This document shows positions 17,978 through 25,893 of a DNA stretch of 34,644 nucleotides, one piece after another (positions within the stretch are counted from its first letter, which is position 1; each line of letters starts with the position of its first letter). The notes below the pieces were generated by a model. That model did no database searches. It was not told where the DNA came from and saw only the letters and a list, made by a program, of their open reading frames with translations. The position numbers and the translations under genes were made by a program. The stretch is from a bacterium (GTDB taxonomy: Bacteria; Sysuimicrobiota; Sysuimicrobiia; Sysuimicrobiales; Segetimicrobiaceae): NCBI GenBank assembly GCA_035703895.1, contig DASSXJ010000056.1, positions 1-34,644 on the forward strand, given 5' to 3'.

Positions 17978-19219
17978 CTAGCGGCCCGCGGGCGCGCGGA
18001 CAGCTACCACGCAGTTCTGTCCTCCGAACCCGAAGGCGTTGGCGAGCGCAAGGCGGACCCGGGCGGGCCGAGACAGATGCGGGACGTAATCGAGGTCGCA
18101 CTCCGGATCAGGCGTATCGAGGTTGATCGTTGGGGGGATCCGCCCATCCCGGATCGCCAGCACACCGACGAGCGCTGCCAACGCGCCCGCCGCGCCGATC
18201 AGATGGCCCACCATGCTCTTGGGAGCGGTGACCGGCACCGCGCGGGCGTGCGAACCGAGCGCGTGCTTGATCGCGCGCGTCTCCGCCGCATCGTTCAGCG
18301 GGGTCCCTGTACCGTGCGCGACGACGAGGTCGACCGCATCGGCGCCGGCGCGCGCGTCGGTGAGGGCCCGGCGCATCGCCGCGGCTGCGGCGTCGCCCTC
18401 CGGCTGCGGGGCCGTTTCATGGTAGGCGTCGCTCGTCAACGCGGCCCCGGCCAGTTCGGCGTACACCGTGGCCTCCCGTGCGCGCGCGAGGTCCTCCCGT
18501 TCGACAACGAACACGACGGCGCCCTCCCCATACACGAACCCATCCCGCTCCCGGTCGAACGGGCGGCTCGCTTTCGCCGGAGCCTCGTTCCGGGTGCTGA
18601 GCGCGCCGAGCGCGCACAGCGCCGCCCATACCGTCGGGGTCAGTCCCCCCTCCGTCCCCCCGGCGAGGACGTAATCGGCCTCTCCCGTTCGGATCCACCG
18701 CAGCGCCTCCGCGAGCGCGATCGTGCCGCTTGCGCACGCCCCCACGGGCGCGCTCGAGGGGCCCCGGAGACCGAATCGGATGCTGACCGCAGACGACGCC
18801 ATGTTCGCGATCAACATCGGCAGAAGAAAGGGAGACACTCGAGAAGGACCGTCTCCGTAGAGCCGCGGGGCTTCCTCGTCGATGACTTCGATCCCGCCGA
18901 GCGCGGTACCGATGGTGACCCCGACCCGATCGGAGATCTCGGCAAGTGGGGGGAGTCGAGCATCGGCGAGTGCCTCGTGGGCCGCGCCGGCAGCCAGCTG
19001 GGCAAACCGCGCGGTTCGCCGGGCGCGCTTGCGGGTCATCACCGTGAGCGGGTCAAACCCCCGGACATCCGCGGCGATGCGGACGGGAAAGCGAGAGGCA
19101 TCGAATCGGGTCAACGGCCGGACGCCGCTGTGACCGGCGAGGAGATTGGCCCAGGTTTCAGGGGCCGACAGCCCTACGGGCGTTATTGCTCCGATCCCCG
19201 TGATGAGCGCGCGCGCCAC
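17978..19219 (-). CDS. Beta-ketoacyl synthase, FabF-like
   Basis: The 413-residue protein is a thiolase-fold ketosynthase of the FabF type, which condenses an acyl thioester with malonyl-ACP. The triad is complete: C162 in VGACASGT, H302 in [10 protein letters not shown] and H339 in [12 protein letters not shown], each one residue off the E. coli FabF numbering, with K334 also kept. The FGFGGQN block is near the C-terminus. The GTG at 19219 was chosen because a GGAGG ribosome binding site lies six bases before it and the family start [15 protein letters not shown] follows at once; the longer frame runs into the intergenic region. It is the first gene of the minus-strand operon and diverges from purD. 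No acyl carrier protein gene adjoins it. Confidence 0.9.
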   Translation of the reverse strand: MARALITGIGAITPVGLSAPETWANLLAGHSGVRPLTRFDASRFPVRIAADVRGFDPLTVMTRKRARRTARFAQLAAGAAHEALADARLPPLAEISDRVGVTIGTALGGIEVIDEEAPRLYGDGPSRVSPFLLPMLIANMASSAVSIRFGLRGPSSAPVGACASGTIALAEALRWIRTGEADYVLAGGTEGGLTPTVWAALCALGALSTRNEAPAKASRPFDRERDGFVYGEGAVVFVVEREDLARAREATVYAELAGAALTSDAYHETAPQPEGDAAAAAMRRALTDARAGADAVDLVVAHGTGTPLNDAAETRAIKHALGSHARAVPVTAPKSMVGHLIGAAGALAALVGVLAIRDGRIPPTINLDTPDPECDLDYVPHLSRPARVRLALANAFGFGGQNCVVAVRAPAGR

Positions 19220-19305
19220 GAAACCTCCAGGGACATTCTCGAAGTTTCGCCGCCATTCGGCGTGGTTCCTATGTCTATCGCGGCTGCGCTCCGGCCGGTC
19301 GCCTG

Positions 19306-19319
19306 GAAAATACGAACAT
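19306..19319 (+). promoter_or_regulatory. PurBox-like site, upstream copy of a 14-base direct repeat
   Basis: GAAAATACGAACAT occurs here and again at 19401-19414, in the same orientation and 95 bases apart. The 13 bases AAATACGAACATT at 19308-19320 differ at one position from the Bacillus PurR box AWWWCCGAACWWT as remembered. This copy lies just upstream of the -35 box of the purine promoter and in the leader side of fabF. Confidence 0.55.
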
Positions 19320-19331
19320 TCACCCTCACTG

Positions 19332-19360
19332 TTGGCAAATTCTTTCGCATATGCTACAGT
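19332..19360 (+). promoter_or_regulatory. Probable promoter of the purine operon
   Basis: A -35 box TTGGCA (19332-19337) and -10 box TACAGT (19355-19360) stand 17 bases apart, and would start transcription near 19367, giving a leader of about 80 bases before purD. The 227-base divergent region 19220-19446 holds this promoter, the two repeat copies and presumably the unlocated fabF promoter on the other strand. Confidence 0.55.
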
Positions 19361-19400
19361 AGTGACGTTCCTTATCGCACTCTTATTCGCAGCATCGATC

Positions 19401-19414
19401 GAAAATACGAACAT
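19401..19414 (+). promoter_or_regulatory. PurBox-like site, downstream copy of the direct repeat
   Basis: This is the second copy of GAAAATACGAACAT, in the transcribed leader about 35 bases after the predicted start and 32 bases before the purD start codon. It matches the remembered PurBox at 11 of 13 positions. Two same-strand copies bracketing a promoter suggest an operator pair. Confidence 0.5.
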
Positions 19415-19446
19415 CAGCGGCGTCCCACCACGACGTGGAGCGTCTC

Positions 19447-20763
19447 ATGAGAGTCCTCGTAATCGGCTCAGGCGGTCGAGAGCATTCCATCGTATGGAAG
19501 CTCCACCGTGAGGGAGCGTCGCTGTTTTGCGCCCCAGGGAATCCGGGGATCGCCGACGTGGCTACATGCCTGCCTCACTTCTCCGGAGATCTCGACGCAC
19601 TCGCGCAGTGGGCGGTGGATACTCACATCGACATCACCGTCGTCGGCCCCGAGGCGCCGCTCGCCGCAGGAGTTGTCGACACGTTTGCCCGCCGGGGGCT
19701 CCCGGCCTTCGGTCCCACGCAGGCCGCCGCAGCGCTCGAGTCCAGCAAGGCGTTCATGAAGCGGCTGTGCCTGAGATATGACATTCCCACGGCTCCATGC
19801 CGGATCTTCGAGGACGCGGCGACCGCGGCGGCGTATGTGCGCAAAGCGGGACGGCCGCTCGTCATCAAGGCCGACGGGCTCGCGGCCGGCAAGGGCGTCA
19901 CCGTGGCCGCATCCGCCGACGAAGGTCTGGCGGCCGTGGAGGCCATGATGGTGACCCGGCAGTTTGGGGATGCGGGGGCCCGTGTGGTAATCGAGGAAGT
20001 GCTCGAGGGGGAAGAGGTCAGCATCTTCGCGCTCTGTGACGGAACCGCGCTTGCACCGCTCGTGGCGGCGCAAGATCACAAACGGGTGCTGGACGATGAC
20101 CTCGGGCCGAATACCGGGGGCATGGGGGCGTACGCCCCCGTTCCGCTGGTGTCGACGCAACTGGGCGACCGCATCACCGACGAGATCCTCGAACCGGTGC
20201 TGTGGGCGATGGCCCAGGAAGACCGTCCCTACCGGGGCGTGCTCTTTGCCGGGGTGATGCTCACGCCAGAGGGTCCGAAGGTGCTGGAGTTCAACGTTCG
20301 GTTGGGCGACCCTGAAGCGCAGGTGCTTCTCCCGCTCCTCGATGCTTCGTTGACCGACGCCATCGACGCGGTGCTGGGTGGTCGGGTCGAGCGCTGGGCG
20401 CCGAGGTGGCATCCCGCCGCCGCGGTCTGCGTGGTCCTCGCTTCAGAAGGATATCCCACAGCGCCACGCACCGGGCGGGCGATCACAGGGCTCGAGGACG
20501 CCGCCGCGTGTGACCGAGTCTTGGTCTTTCATGCAGACACCGCCGCCCGCGATGGACGCGTGGTGTCGGCGGGCGGGCGCGTGGTGAACATCGTGGGCAT
20601 CGGCTCGGATCTGGGTGAGGCCAGAGCCCGCGCCTACCGCGCCGTCGACGCGGTCCAATTCGATGGCAAACATTTTCGGCGGGATATCGGCGCGCGCCGA
20701 CGTCCCCGCGGGGCGCTCGACCGCGTCGCAGTCGAGACACGGGTGAAGGAGTCGTATCGATGA
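19447..20763 (+). CDS. purD: Phosphoribosylamine-glycine ligase (GAR synthetase)
   Basis: PurD makes GAR from phosphoribosylamine, glycine and ATP, the second step of purine synthesis. The 438-residue protein has the N-terminal MRVLVIGSGGREHSI block, an ATP-grasp domain (about 100-295) with KADGLAAGKGV, the GPNTGGMGAYAP motif and the EFNVRLGDPEAQ metal site, then the B domain ending in a GGRVVNIVGIG segment. The ATG at 19447 was chosen over the GTG at 19435, because GGAG at 19437-19440 then serves as ribosome binding site. It is the first gene of the operon; the stop overlaps purE as ATGA. Confidence 0.97.
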   Translation: MRVLVIGSGGREHSIVWKLHREGASLFCAPGNPGIADVATCLPHFSGDLDALAQWAVDTHIDITVVGPEAPLAAGVVDTFARRGLPAFGPTQAAAALESSKAFMKRLCLRYDIPTAPCRIFEDAATAAAYVRKAGRPLVIKADGLAAGKGVTVAASADEGLAAVEAMMVTRQFGDAGARVVIEEVLEGEEVSIFALCDGTALAPLVAAQDHKRVLDDDLGPNTGGMGAYAPVPLVSTQLGDRITDEILEPVLWAMAQEDRPYRGVLFAGVMLTPEGPKVLEFNVRLGDPEAQVLLPLLDASLTDAIDAVLGGRVERWAPRWHPAAAVCVVLASEGYPTAPRTGRAITGLEDAAACDRVLVFHADTAARDGRVVSAGGRVVNIVGIGSDLGEARARAYRAVDAVQFDGKHFRRDIGARRRPRGALDRVAVETRVKESYR

Positions 20764-21311
20764 CGGGGCCATCCTCCGGAACGCCGCTCGTGGGAATCGT
20801 GATCGGAAGCGACACGGATTACCCCACGATGGAGGTGGCGGCTCGGGTCCTGAGCGAGTTCGGCATCCCGTGGGAGATGACGATTGCCTCCGCCCACCGC
20901 TCGCCAAACCGGGTCGAGGCGTACGCACGCGACGCCGAGGCGCGGGGGCTTCGCGTCATTATCGCGGCGGCCGGCGCGGCGGCGCACCTCGCCGGTGTGC
21001 TGGCCGGCCGCACCGTCCTTCCGGTGATCGGCGTCCCCCTCGGCGGCTCGACCCTTGGAGGGATCGACGCCCTGCTGTCCACCGTCCAGATGCCCGGCGG
21101 GGTGCCGGTCGCGACCGTCGGGATCGGCGGCGCCCGAAACGCGGCGCTCCTCGCGGTGCAGATCCTCAGCACCGCCGATCCCGATCTTCGGGAGCGGTAC
21201 CGGAAGTATAAGGAACGACTCGCCCGCGAGGTGGAGGAAAAGGCGGCCCGCCTGACCCCGAAGGGAGAGCCCGGCATGGTGCCTCCCCAGCCGGACGGGA
21301 GGACCCGCTGA
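20760..21311 (+). CDS. purE: N5-carboxyaminoimidazole ribonucleotide mutase
   Basis: PurE converts N5-CAIR to CAIR. The 183-residue protein has the GSDTDYPTM substrate loop (16-24), the SAHRSP motif with the catalytic histidine H46, an AAGAAAHLAGVLAGRT block, LPVIGVP and the LLSTVQMPGGVPVATVGIG signature. These make it a bacterial class I-type enzyme, which normally needs PurK to make N5-CAIR; no purK lies in this operon. A 20-residue tail rich in charged residues follows the family end. It overlaps purD by four bases, and its stop shares a base with the purA start (TGATG). Confidence 0.95.
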   Translation: MTGPSSGTPLVGIVIGSDTDYPTMEVAARVLSEFGIPWEMTIASAHRSPNRVEAYARDAEARGLRVIIAAAGAAAHLAGVLAGRTVLPVIGVPLGGSTLGGIDALLSTVQMPGGVPVATVGIGGARNAALLAVQILSTADPDLRERYRKYKERLAREVEEKAARLTPKGEPGMVPPQPDGRTR

Positions 21312-22597
21312 TGCCCGTGACGGCCGTCGTCGGCGCGCAGTGGGGCGACGAGGGGAAGGGAAAGGTCGTCGACACGCTCGCCCGCCACGCGGACGTGGTC
21401 ATTCGGTATAACGGCGGGAACAACGCCGGGCACACCATTCAAAACCAGCTCGGGACGTTCCGGCTCCACCTGCTGCCGTCGGGGATCTTTCATCCCGCGG
21501 CGCAATGCGTGATCGGTCCGGGCGTCGTCGTCAACCCCGAGATCTTCCTCGCCGAGGTGGCCGAGGTGGAACGCGTGGGCATGCCGACGATCGGCCGCGT
21601 CTGGTTGTCGGACCGCGCCCATCTCATCTTCCCCCACCACATTCTCACGGATGAGCTCGAGGAGGCCGCGAGAGGCGGTAGCCCCCACGGGACGACGAAG
21701 CAGGGGATCTGGCCCGTCTACAGCGACAAAGCCGGGCGGATCGGGATCCGGCTGGGAGATCTTCTCGAGGAGCGTCACCTCAGTGAGCAGCTCCGCTATC
21801 TCGCGGAGCGGAAGAGTGCGATGCTCCGAGGCGTGTACCGGCACGAACCCGTCGAGGTCGCCCAGTTGCTCGCGGCATGCCACCGATGGGCGGACCGGCT
21901 GCGGCCCTACATCACCGACACGCACCCGCTGGTGCAGGAGGCCCTTCGAGCCGACCGCACCGTGCTGCTCGAGGGGCAGTTGGGCGTGATGCGCGATCTC
22001 GACTGGGGGATCTACCCCTACGTGACCTCGTCCACGACGCTGCCCGGCGGCGCGAGCGCGGGAGCCGGGATTCCTCCTTATCGCATCACGCGCGTACTCG
22101 GGGTGGCCAAAGCCTACACGACGGCGGTGGGGTCGGGCCCGATGCCGACCGAGCTCACCGATGCGATGGGCGACCGCATTCGCGACCTCGGGGGGGAGTT
22201 CGGCGCCACGACCCGCCGGCCGCGGCGGTGTGGGTGGTTCGACGGCGTGGCGGCCCGGTTCGCGGCGGAGGTGGCGGGGTTCACACACCTGGCCGTCATG
22301 AAGGTCGACGTCTTCGACACCTTTGAGACGATCCGGGTGGCCGTCGCCTACCGGTTGGACGGCCGCACCGTGCACACGGTCCCGCACACCGCGGCCATGG
22401 CCCGAGTCGAGCCCGTGTACGAGGACCTGCCGGGCTGGCGGTGCCCGACCCAGGCCGCCCGCCACCTGACCGATCTTCCGGTCGAGGCGCGGACGTTTCT
22501 TCGGCGGATCGAGGAGATCGTTGGCGTTCCGATGGCCCTCGTCGGTGTCGGCCCAGACCGCGAGCATATGATCTACTGCCAGGAGGGCTGGGCGTGA
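21311..22597 (+). CDS. purA: Adenylosuccinate synthetase
   Basis: PurA joins aspartate to IMP using GTP, the first step to AMP. The 428-residue protein has the GTP and IMP sites in GAQWGDEGKGKVVD and NGGNNAGHTI, the DLDWGIYPYVTSSTTLPGG segment, and GSGPMPTEL. The normally strict aspartate loop GATTGRxRR reads GATTRRPRRCGW: residue 302 is Arg instead of Gly, with T300, T301, R303 and R305 kept. The rest looks intact, so I expect activity, but this change is worth noting. The C-terminal GVGPDREHMI motif that binds the GTP base is present. It overlaps purE by one base and purB by four. Confidence 0.96.
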   Translation: MPVTAVVGAQWGDEGKGKVVDTLARHADVVIRYNGGNNAGHTIQNQLGTFRLHLLPSGIFHPAAQCVIGPGVVVNPEIFLAEVAEVERVGMPTIGRVWLSDRAHLIFPHHILTDELEEAARGGSPHGTTKQGIWPVYSDKAGRIGIRLGDLLEERHLSEQLRYLAERKSAMLRGVYRHEPVEVAQLLAACHRWADRLRPYITDTHPLVQEALRADRTVLLEGQLGVMRDLDWGIYPYVTSSTTLPGGASAGAGIPPYRITRVLGVAKAYTTAVGSGPMPTELTDAMGDRIRDLGGEFGATTRRPRRCGWFDGVAARFAAEVAGFTHLAVMKVDVFDTFETIRVAVAYRLDGRTVHTVPHTAAMARVEPVYEDLPGWRCPTQAARHLTDLPVEARTFLRRIEEIVGVPMALVGVGPDREHMIYCQEGWA

Positions 22598-23955
22598 TTC
22601 CTCGTTATACATCGCCGGAGATGGCGGCGCTGTGGAGCCCGGAGACGAAGTTTGCGACGTGGCTCGAGATCGAGCTCCTGGCGGCGGAGGCGCAGGCTCA
22701 CCTCGGGATGATCCCGGAGGCGGCGGCGCGGCGGCTGCGGGAGCGGGCCCGCGTCACGAGCGTCGCGCGGATCGACGAGATCGAGGAGCGGGAGACGCGG
22801 CACGACGTGGTGGCGTTTCTACGGGTCGTCGGGGAGACCGTGGGCGATGACGCGCGCTACCTGCATCTGGGGTTGGGATCGTCGGACGTCGTCGATACGG
22901 GGTTGTCGGTGCTGATGGTTCGCGCGGCCGATCTCGTCGCGGAGGCGCTGGCGCGGTTGCACCGGGCGCTCGCCACGCTCGCCAACACCCACCGGTATGC
23001 GATCATGGCCGGGCGGACCCACGGGGTGCACGCCGAGCCGGTGACGTTCGGGCTCAAAGTCGCGCTGTGGTACGCGGAGGTCGGACGCGGCTTGGAACGC
23101 GTCCGGCGGGCGCGCGAGGTCATCGGCGTCGGCAAGATCTCCGGGGAGGTTGGGACGTTTGCGCACGTCCCGCCCGAGGTGGAGGCGTTTGTCTGCGAGC
23201 GGCTTGGACTCAAGCCGGCCCCCGCGTCCTCGCAGATCCTCCAGCGTGACCGCCACGCCGAGTACCTGACCCACTTCGCGGTAGTGGCGGGAACGCTGGA
23301 AAAGATCGCGACCGAGATCCGCCACCTCGCCCGCACCGAGCTCCGCGAGGTCGAAGAACCGTTTCGCGAGGGGCAGACCGGGTCGTCCGCGATGCCACAC
23401 AAGCGGAACCCCATCATCTCTGAACGCGTCGCGGGGCTGGCGCGGGTAGTCCGCGCGCACGCGGTCGCCTCGCTCGAGAACATCGCGTTGTGGGGGGAAC
23501 GGGACATTACCCACTCGTCCGTCGAACGCATCATCGTCCCGGACGCGACGTCCCTCCTCGACTATATGGCGCGCAAACTTGCCGGCGTGATCGGAGGGCT
23601 GCGGGTGTACCCGGAGCACATGGCCGAGAATCTCGAGCGGACCGGCGGCTTGGTGTTCTCCCACCGCGTCCTCCTCGCGCTCATCGATCACGGGTTGTCG
23701 CGGGACGACGCGTACCGCATCGTGCAGTCCGCGGCGATGCGCGCATGGGAAGGCCAAGGCCGCTTCCGCGACCTGCTACGCGCGTCGGGCGCGCTCCCCG
23801 ACGCCGAACTCGACGCGTGCTTCGACGGGACCCACGCGCTTCATTACGTCGACGAGATCTTTGCGCGCGTCGGACTCGGGGAACGTCCTACGGTGCCGGC
23901 GGGGGGCGGGTCCCACGGATCCCCAACCCGGAAAGGAGGACGCGTCGATGCGTGA
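22594..23955 (+). CDS. purB: Adenylosuccinate lyase
   Basis: PurB cleaves SAICAR to AICAR and adenylosuccinate to AMP, releasing fumarate in both. The 453-residue protein belongs to the fumarase/aspartase superfamily. The GSSDVVDTG loop (about 92-100), the GRTHGVHAEP block (140-149) and the signature GSSAMPHKRNP (263-273), with the flexible catalytic serine loop, are all present. The start is GTG 22594, giving a GTGA overlap with the purA stop and the family N-terminus IPRYTSPEMAALWS; the open frame further upstream lies in purA. The final 25 residues are Gly/Pro-rich and overlap the purC start by eight bases. Confidence 0.97.
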   Translation: MIPRYTSPEMAALWSPETKFATWLEIELLAAEAQAHLGMIPEAAARRLRERARVTSVARIDEIEERETRHDVVAFLRVVGETVGDDARYLHLGLGSSDVVDTGLSVLMVRAADLVAEALARLHRALATLANTHRYAIMAGRTHGVHAEPVTFGLKVALWYAEVGRGLERVRRAREVIGVGKISGEVGTFAHVPPEVEAFVCERLGLKPAPASSQILQRDRHAEYLTHFAVVAGTLEKIATEIRHLARTELREVEEPFREGQTGSSAMPHKRNPIISERVAGLARVVRAHAVASLENIALWGERDITHSSVERIIVPDATSLLDYMARKLAGVIGGLRVYPEHMAENLERTGGLVFSHRVLLALIDHGLSRDDAYRIVQSAAMRAWEGQGRFRDLLRASGALPDAELDACFDGTHALHYVDEIFARVGLGERPTVPAGGGSHGSPTRKGGRVDA

Positions 23956-24865
23956 GGCGGTGGCGGGTGGTAGCGCACGGGTCGTGATGGAGACGCATCT
24001 CGATCTGCCGCGGTTCTCGCGGGGGAAGGTGCGCGATGTCTACGACCTCGGTGATCGCCTGCTGATCGTCGCGACCGACCGCCTCTCCGCGTTTGATGTG
24101 GTGCTTCCCACCGGCATCCCCGACAAAGGGCGGGTCCTGTCGAGCCTGTCTGCGTTTTGGTTCGATTCCCTGCGGGGGCTCGTGCGGACCCACTTCCTCA
24201 CCACTGATGTGGATGCGTTCCCTCCCCACCTCCAGGAGCATCGCGCGGTCCTCGACGGACGCGCCATGATCGTCCGGAAGCTGAACCGGGTCGACATCGA
24301 GTGCGTCGTCCGCGGCTATCTCGCCGGGTCGGCGGCGAAGGAGTATGCGGCCGCAGGCTCCGTGGGCGGCGTCGTGCTCCCCGCGGGGCTTCGCCCGGGC
24401 AGCCGCCTACCGGAACCGCTGTTCACGCCGGCCACGAAGGCGGCCTCCGGCCACGATGAAAACATCACCGAGGACCGGATGGCCGGGATCGTCGGCGGCC
24501 CTCTGACGCGCCGGCTGCGCGAGGCGAGCCTGGCGATCTACCGAGAAGCGGCCCGCCGTGCGGAACAGCGCGGCCTGGTGCTGGCGGATACGAAGTTCGA
24601 GTTCGGGCTCGACGGCGACGACCTCGTGTTGATCGACGAGGCGCTGACCCCGGATTCGTCCCGGTTCTGGGACGCCGGCGCGTATGCCGAGGCGGGATCG
24701 ACCGAGAGTTACGACAAGCAGGCTGTCCGCGACTACCTGGAAGGGACCGGATGGGACAAACGACCCCCGGCCCCGTCGCTCCCGCCCGAGGTCGTCGAGG
24801 CGACGCGGGCGCGGTACCTCGAAGCATACCGCCGGTTGACCGGCCGGCCGTTGCCGGCCGTGTGA
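23948..24865 (+). CDS. purC: SAICAR synthetase (phosphoribosylaminoimidazole-succinocarboxamide synthase)
   Basis: PurC couples CAIR and aspartate using ATP. The 305-residue protein, of the longer PurC type, has the SRGKVRDVYDLGDRLLIVATDRLSAFD opening, the NRVDIECVVRGYLAGSA block, GHDENI and the late LADTKFEFG motif followed by IDEALTPDSSRFW. The ATG at 23948 has a strong AAAGGAGG ribosome binding site seven bases before it and overlaps purB by eight bases. It is placed directly after purB, whose enzyme takes its product, with purS next. Confidence 0.97.
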   Translation: MREAVAGGSARVVMETHLDLPRFSRGKVRDVYDLGDRLLIVATDRLSAFDVVLPTGIPDKGRVLSSLSAFWFDSLRGLVRTHFLTTDVDAFPPHLQEHRAVLDGRAMIVRKLNRVDIECVVRGYLAGSAAKEYAAAGSVGGVVLPAGLRPGSRLPEPLFTPATKAASGHDENITEDRMAGIVGGPLTRRLREASLAIYREAARRAEQRGLVLADTKFEFGLDGDDLVLIDEALTPDSSRFWDAGAYAEAGSTESYDKQAVRDYLEGTGWDKRPPAPSLPPEVVEATRARYLEAYRRLTGRPLPAV

Positions 24866-24875
24866 GGGAGGAAGG

Positions 24876-25136
24876 ATGGAGACGGCGCAGACCACGCAGG
24901 TGCGGACCGTGCGCATCATCGTCACGCTCAAACCCGGCGTGCTCGATGCCCCGGGTCAGGCCATCCAGCAAGGATTGGACGCGCTCGGCCATAGCGGCGT
25001 GCGCGGCGTCCGCGCGGGGAAGTACTTCGAGGTCGAACTCACCGACGACGGCCGGCTCGACGAGCGGATCCGCCGGATGTGCGAAGGGTTCCTGGCCAAC
25101 ACGCTGATCGAAGAATACCGCTTCGACGTCCTCTGA
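24876..25136 (+). CDS. purS: FGAM synthase subunit PurS
   Basis: PurS is the small bridging subunit that holds PurQ to the small-type PurL in phosphoribosylformylglycinamidine synthase. The 86-residue protein shows the family features: VRIIVTLKPGVLDAPG near the start, GLDALGHSGVRGVRAGKYFEV in the middle, and the C-terminal LIEEYRFDVL. It has a GGGAGGAAGG ribosome binding site and lies ten bases after purC and 14 before purQ. Confidence 0.96.
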   Translation: METAQTTQVRTVRIIVTLKPGVLDAPGQAIQQGLDALGHSGVRGVRAGKYFEVELTDDGRLDERIRRMCEGFLANTLIEEYRFDVL

Positions 25137-25150
25137 GGGAGGAACGATTC

Positions 25151-25891
25151 GTGGACATTGGGATCGTCGTGTTCCCGGGAAGCAACTGCGACGCCGATAC
25201 CCTCCACGCCGTCCGGGACGTGATGGCGATGCGGGCGCAATTTGTCTGGCATGAAGAACGGGACCTCACCGGCCTCGACGCGGTCATCCTGCCCGGCGGG
25301 TTCGCGTACGGCGACTACCTTCGGGCGGGCGCGATCGCGGCGACGTCGCCGGTGGTCCGCGCGCTCGCAGCATATGTGGACAGCGGCGGGCTCGTCCTCG
25401 GAATCTGCAACGGGTTTCAGGTCCTTCTCGAAGCCGGGCTCCTGCCCGGCGCGATGCGGTGGAACGCGGGCGGACAGTTCCGATGCGAGTTCGTCCACAT
25501 TCGCGCGGAACGTGTGGATACGCCTTTTACCTGCGCGCTCGCGGCGGGGCAGGTGCTCCGGCTCCCGATCGCCCATGCGGAGGGCAATTATTACGCCGAC
25601 GCCACGATACGCGCCGCGCTGGACGCGGATCGTCAGGTCGCCTTTCGGTACTGCGATCGGTCCGGAAGCGTCCTCCCGGGGGCCAATCCCAACGGCTCCA
25701 CCGACGCGATCGCCGGTGTGGCCAACCGGTCCGGGAGCGTGGTCGGGCTCATGCCTCATCCGGAGCGGGCAAGCGAGCGGTTGTTGGGGAGCGAGGACGG
25801 CCGTCACGTCTTCGAGTCGTTGGCCCGGTGGATCGGTGCGCGGCCCTATGCCGGGCGCGCTCCCGCCGCGACCGGCGTAGAGGTGAGGTGA
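25151..25891 (+). CDS. purQ: FGAM synthase glutaminase subunit PurQ
   Basis: PurQ is the class I glutaminase that supplies ammonia to PurL. The 246-residue protein has the opening DIGIVVFPGSNCDADT, the GGFAYGDYLRAG block, the nucleophile elbow LGICNGFQ with C86, the EGNYYAD segment and the late MPHPERA motif that holds the catalytic histidine. The GTG at 25151 was chosen because the family start follows directly and a GGGAGGAA site precedes it. The last residues (about 235-246) run beyond the usual end. It is followed two bases later by purL. Confidence 0.96.
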   Translation: MDIGIVVFPGSNCDADTLHAVRDVMAMRAQFVWHEERDLTGLDAVILPGGFAYGDYLRAGAIAATSPVVRALAAYVDSGGLVLGICNGFQVLLEAGLLPGAMRWNAGGQFRCEFVHIRAERVDTPFTCALAAGQVLRLPIAHAEGNYYADATIRAALDADRQVAFRYCDRSGSVLPGANPNGSTDAIAGVANRSGSVVGLMPHPERASERLLGSEDGRHVFESLARWIGARPYAGRAPAATGVEVR

Positions 25892-25893
25892 AG

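Noticed and set aside
19306-19414. LexA (SOS) box reading of the CGAAC repeats
   Set aside because: The Gram-positive LexA box needs an inverted GTTYC half four bases after CGAAC; neither copy has it, and the adjoining genes are for purines and fatty acids.
20819-22612. 597-codon minus-strand frame opposite purE and purA
   Set aside because: No family features; the plus-strand genes are certain.
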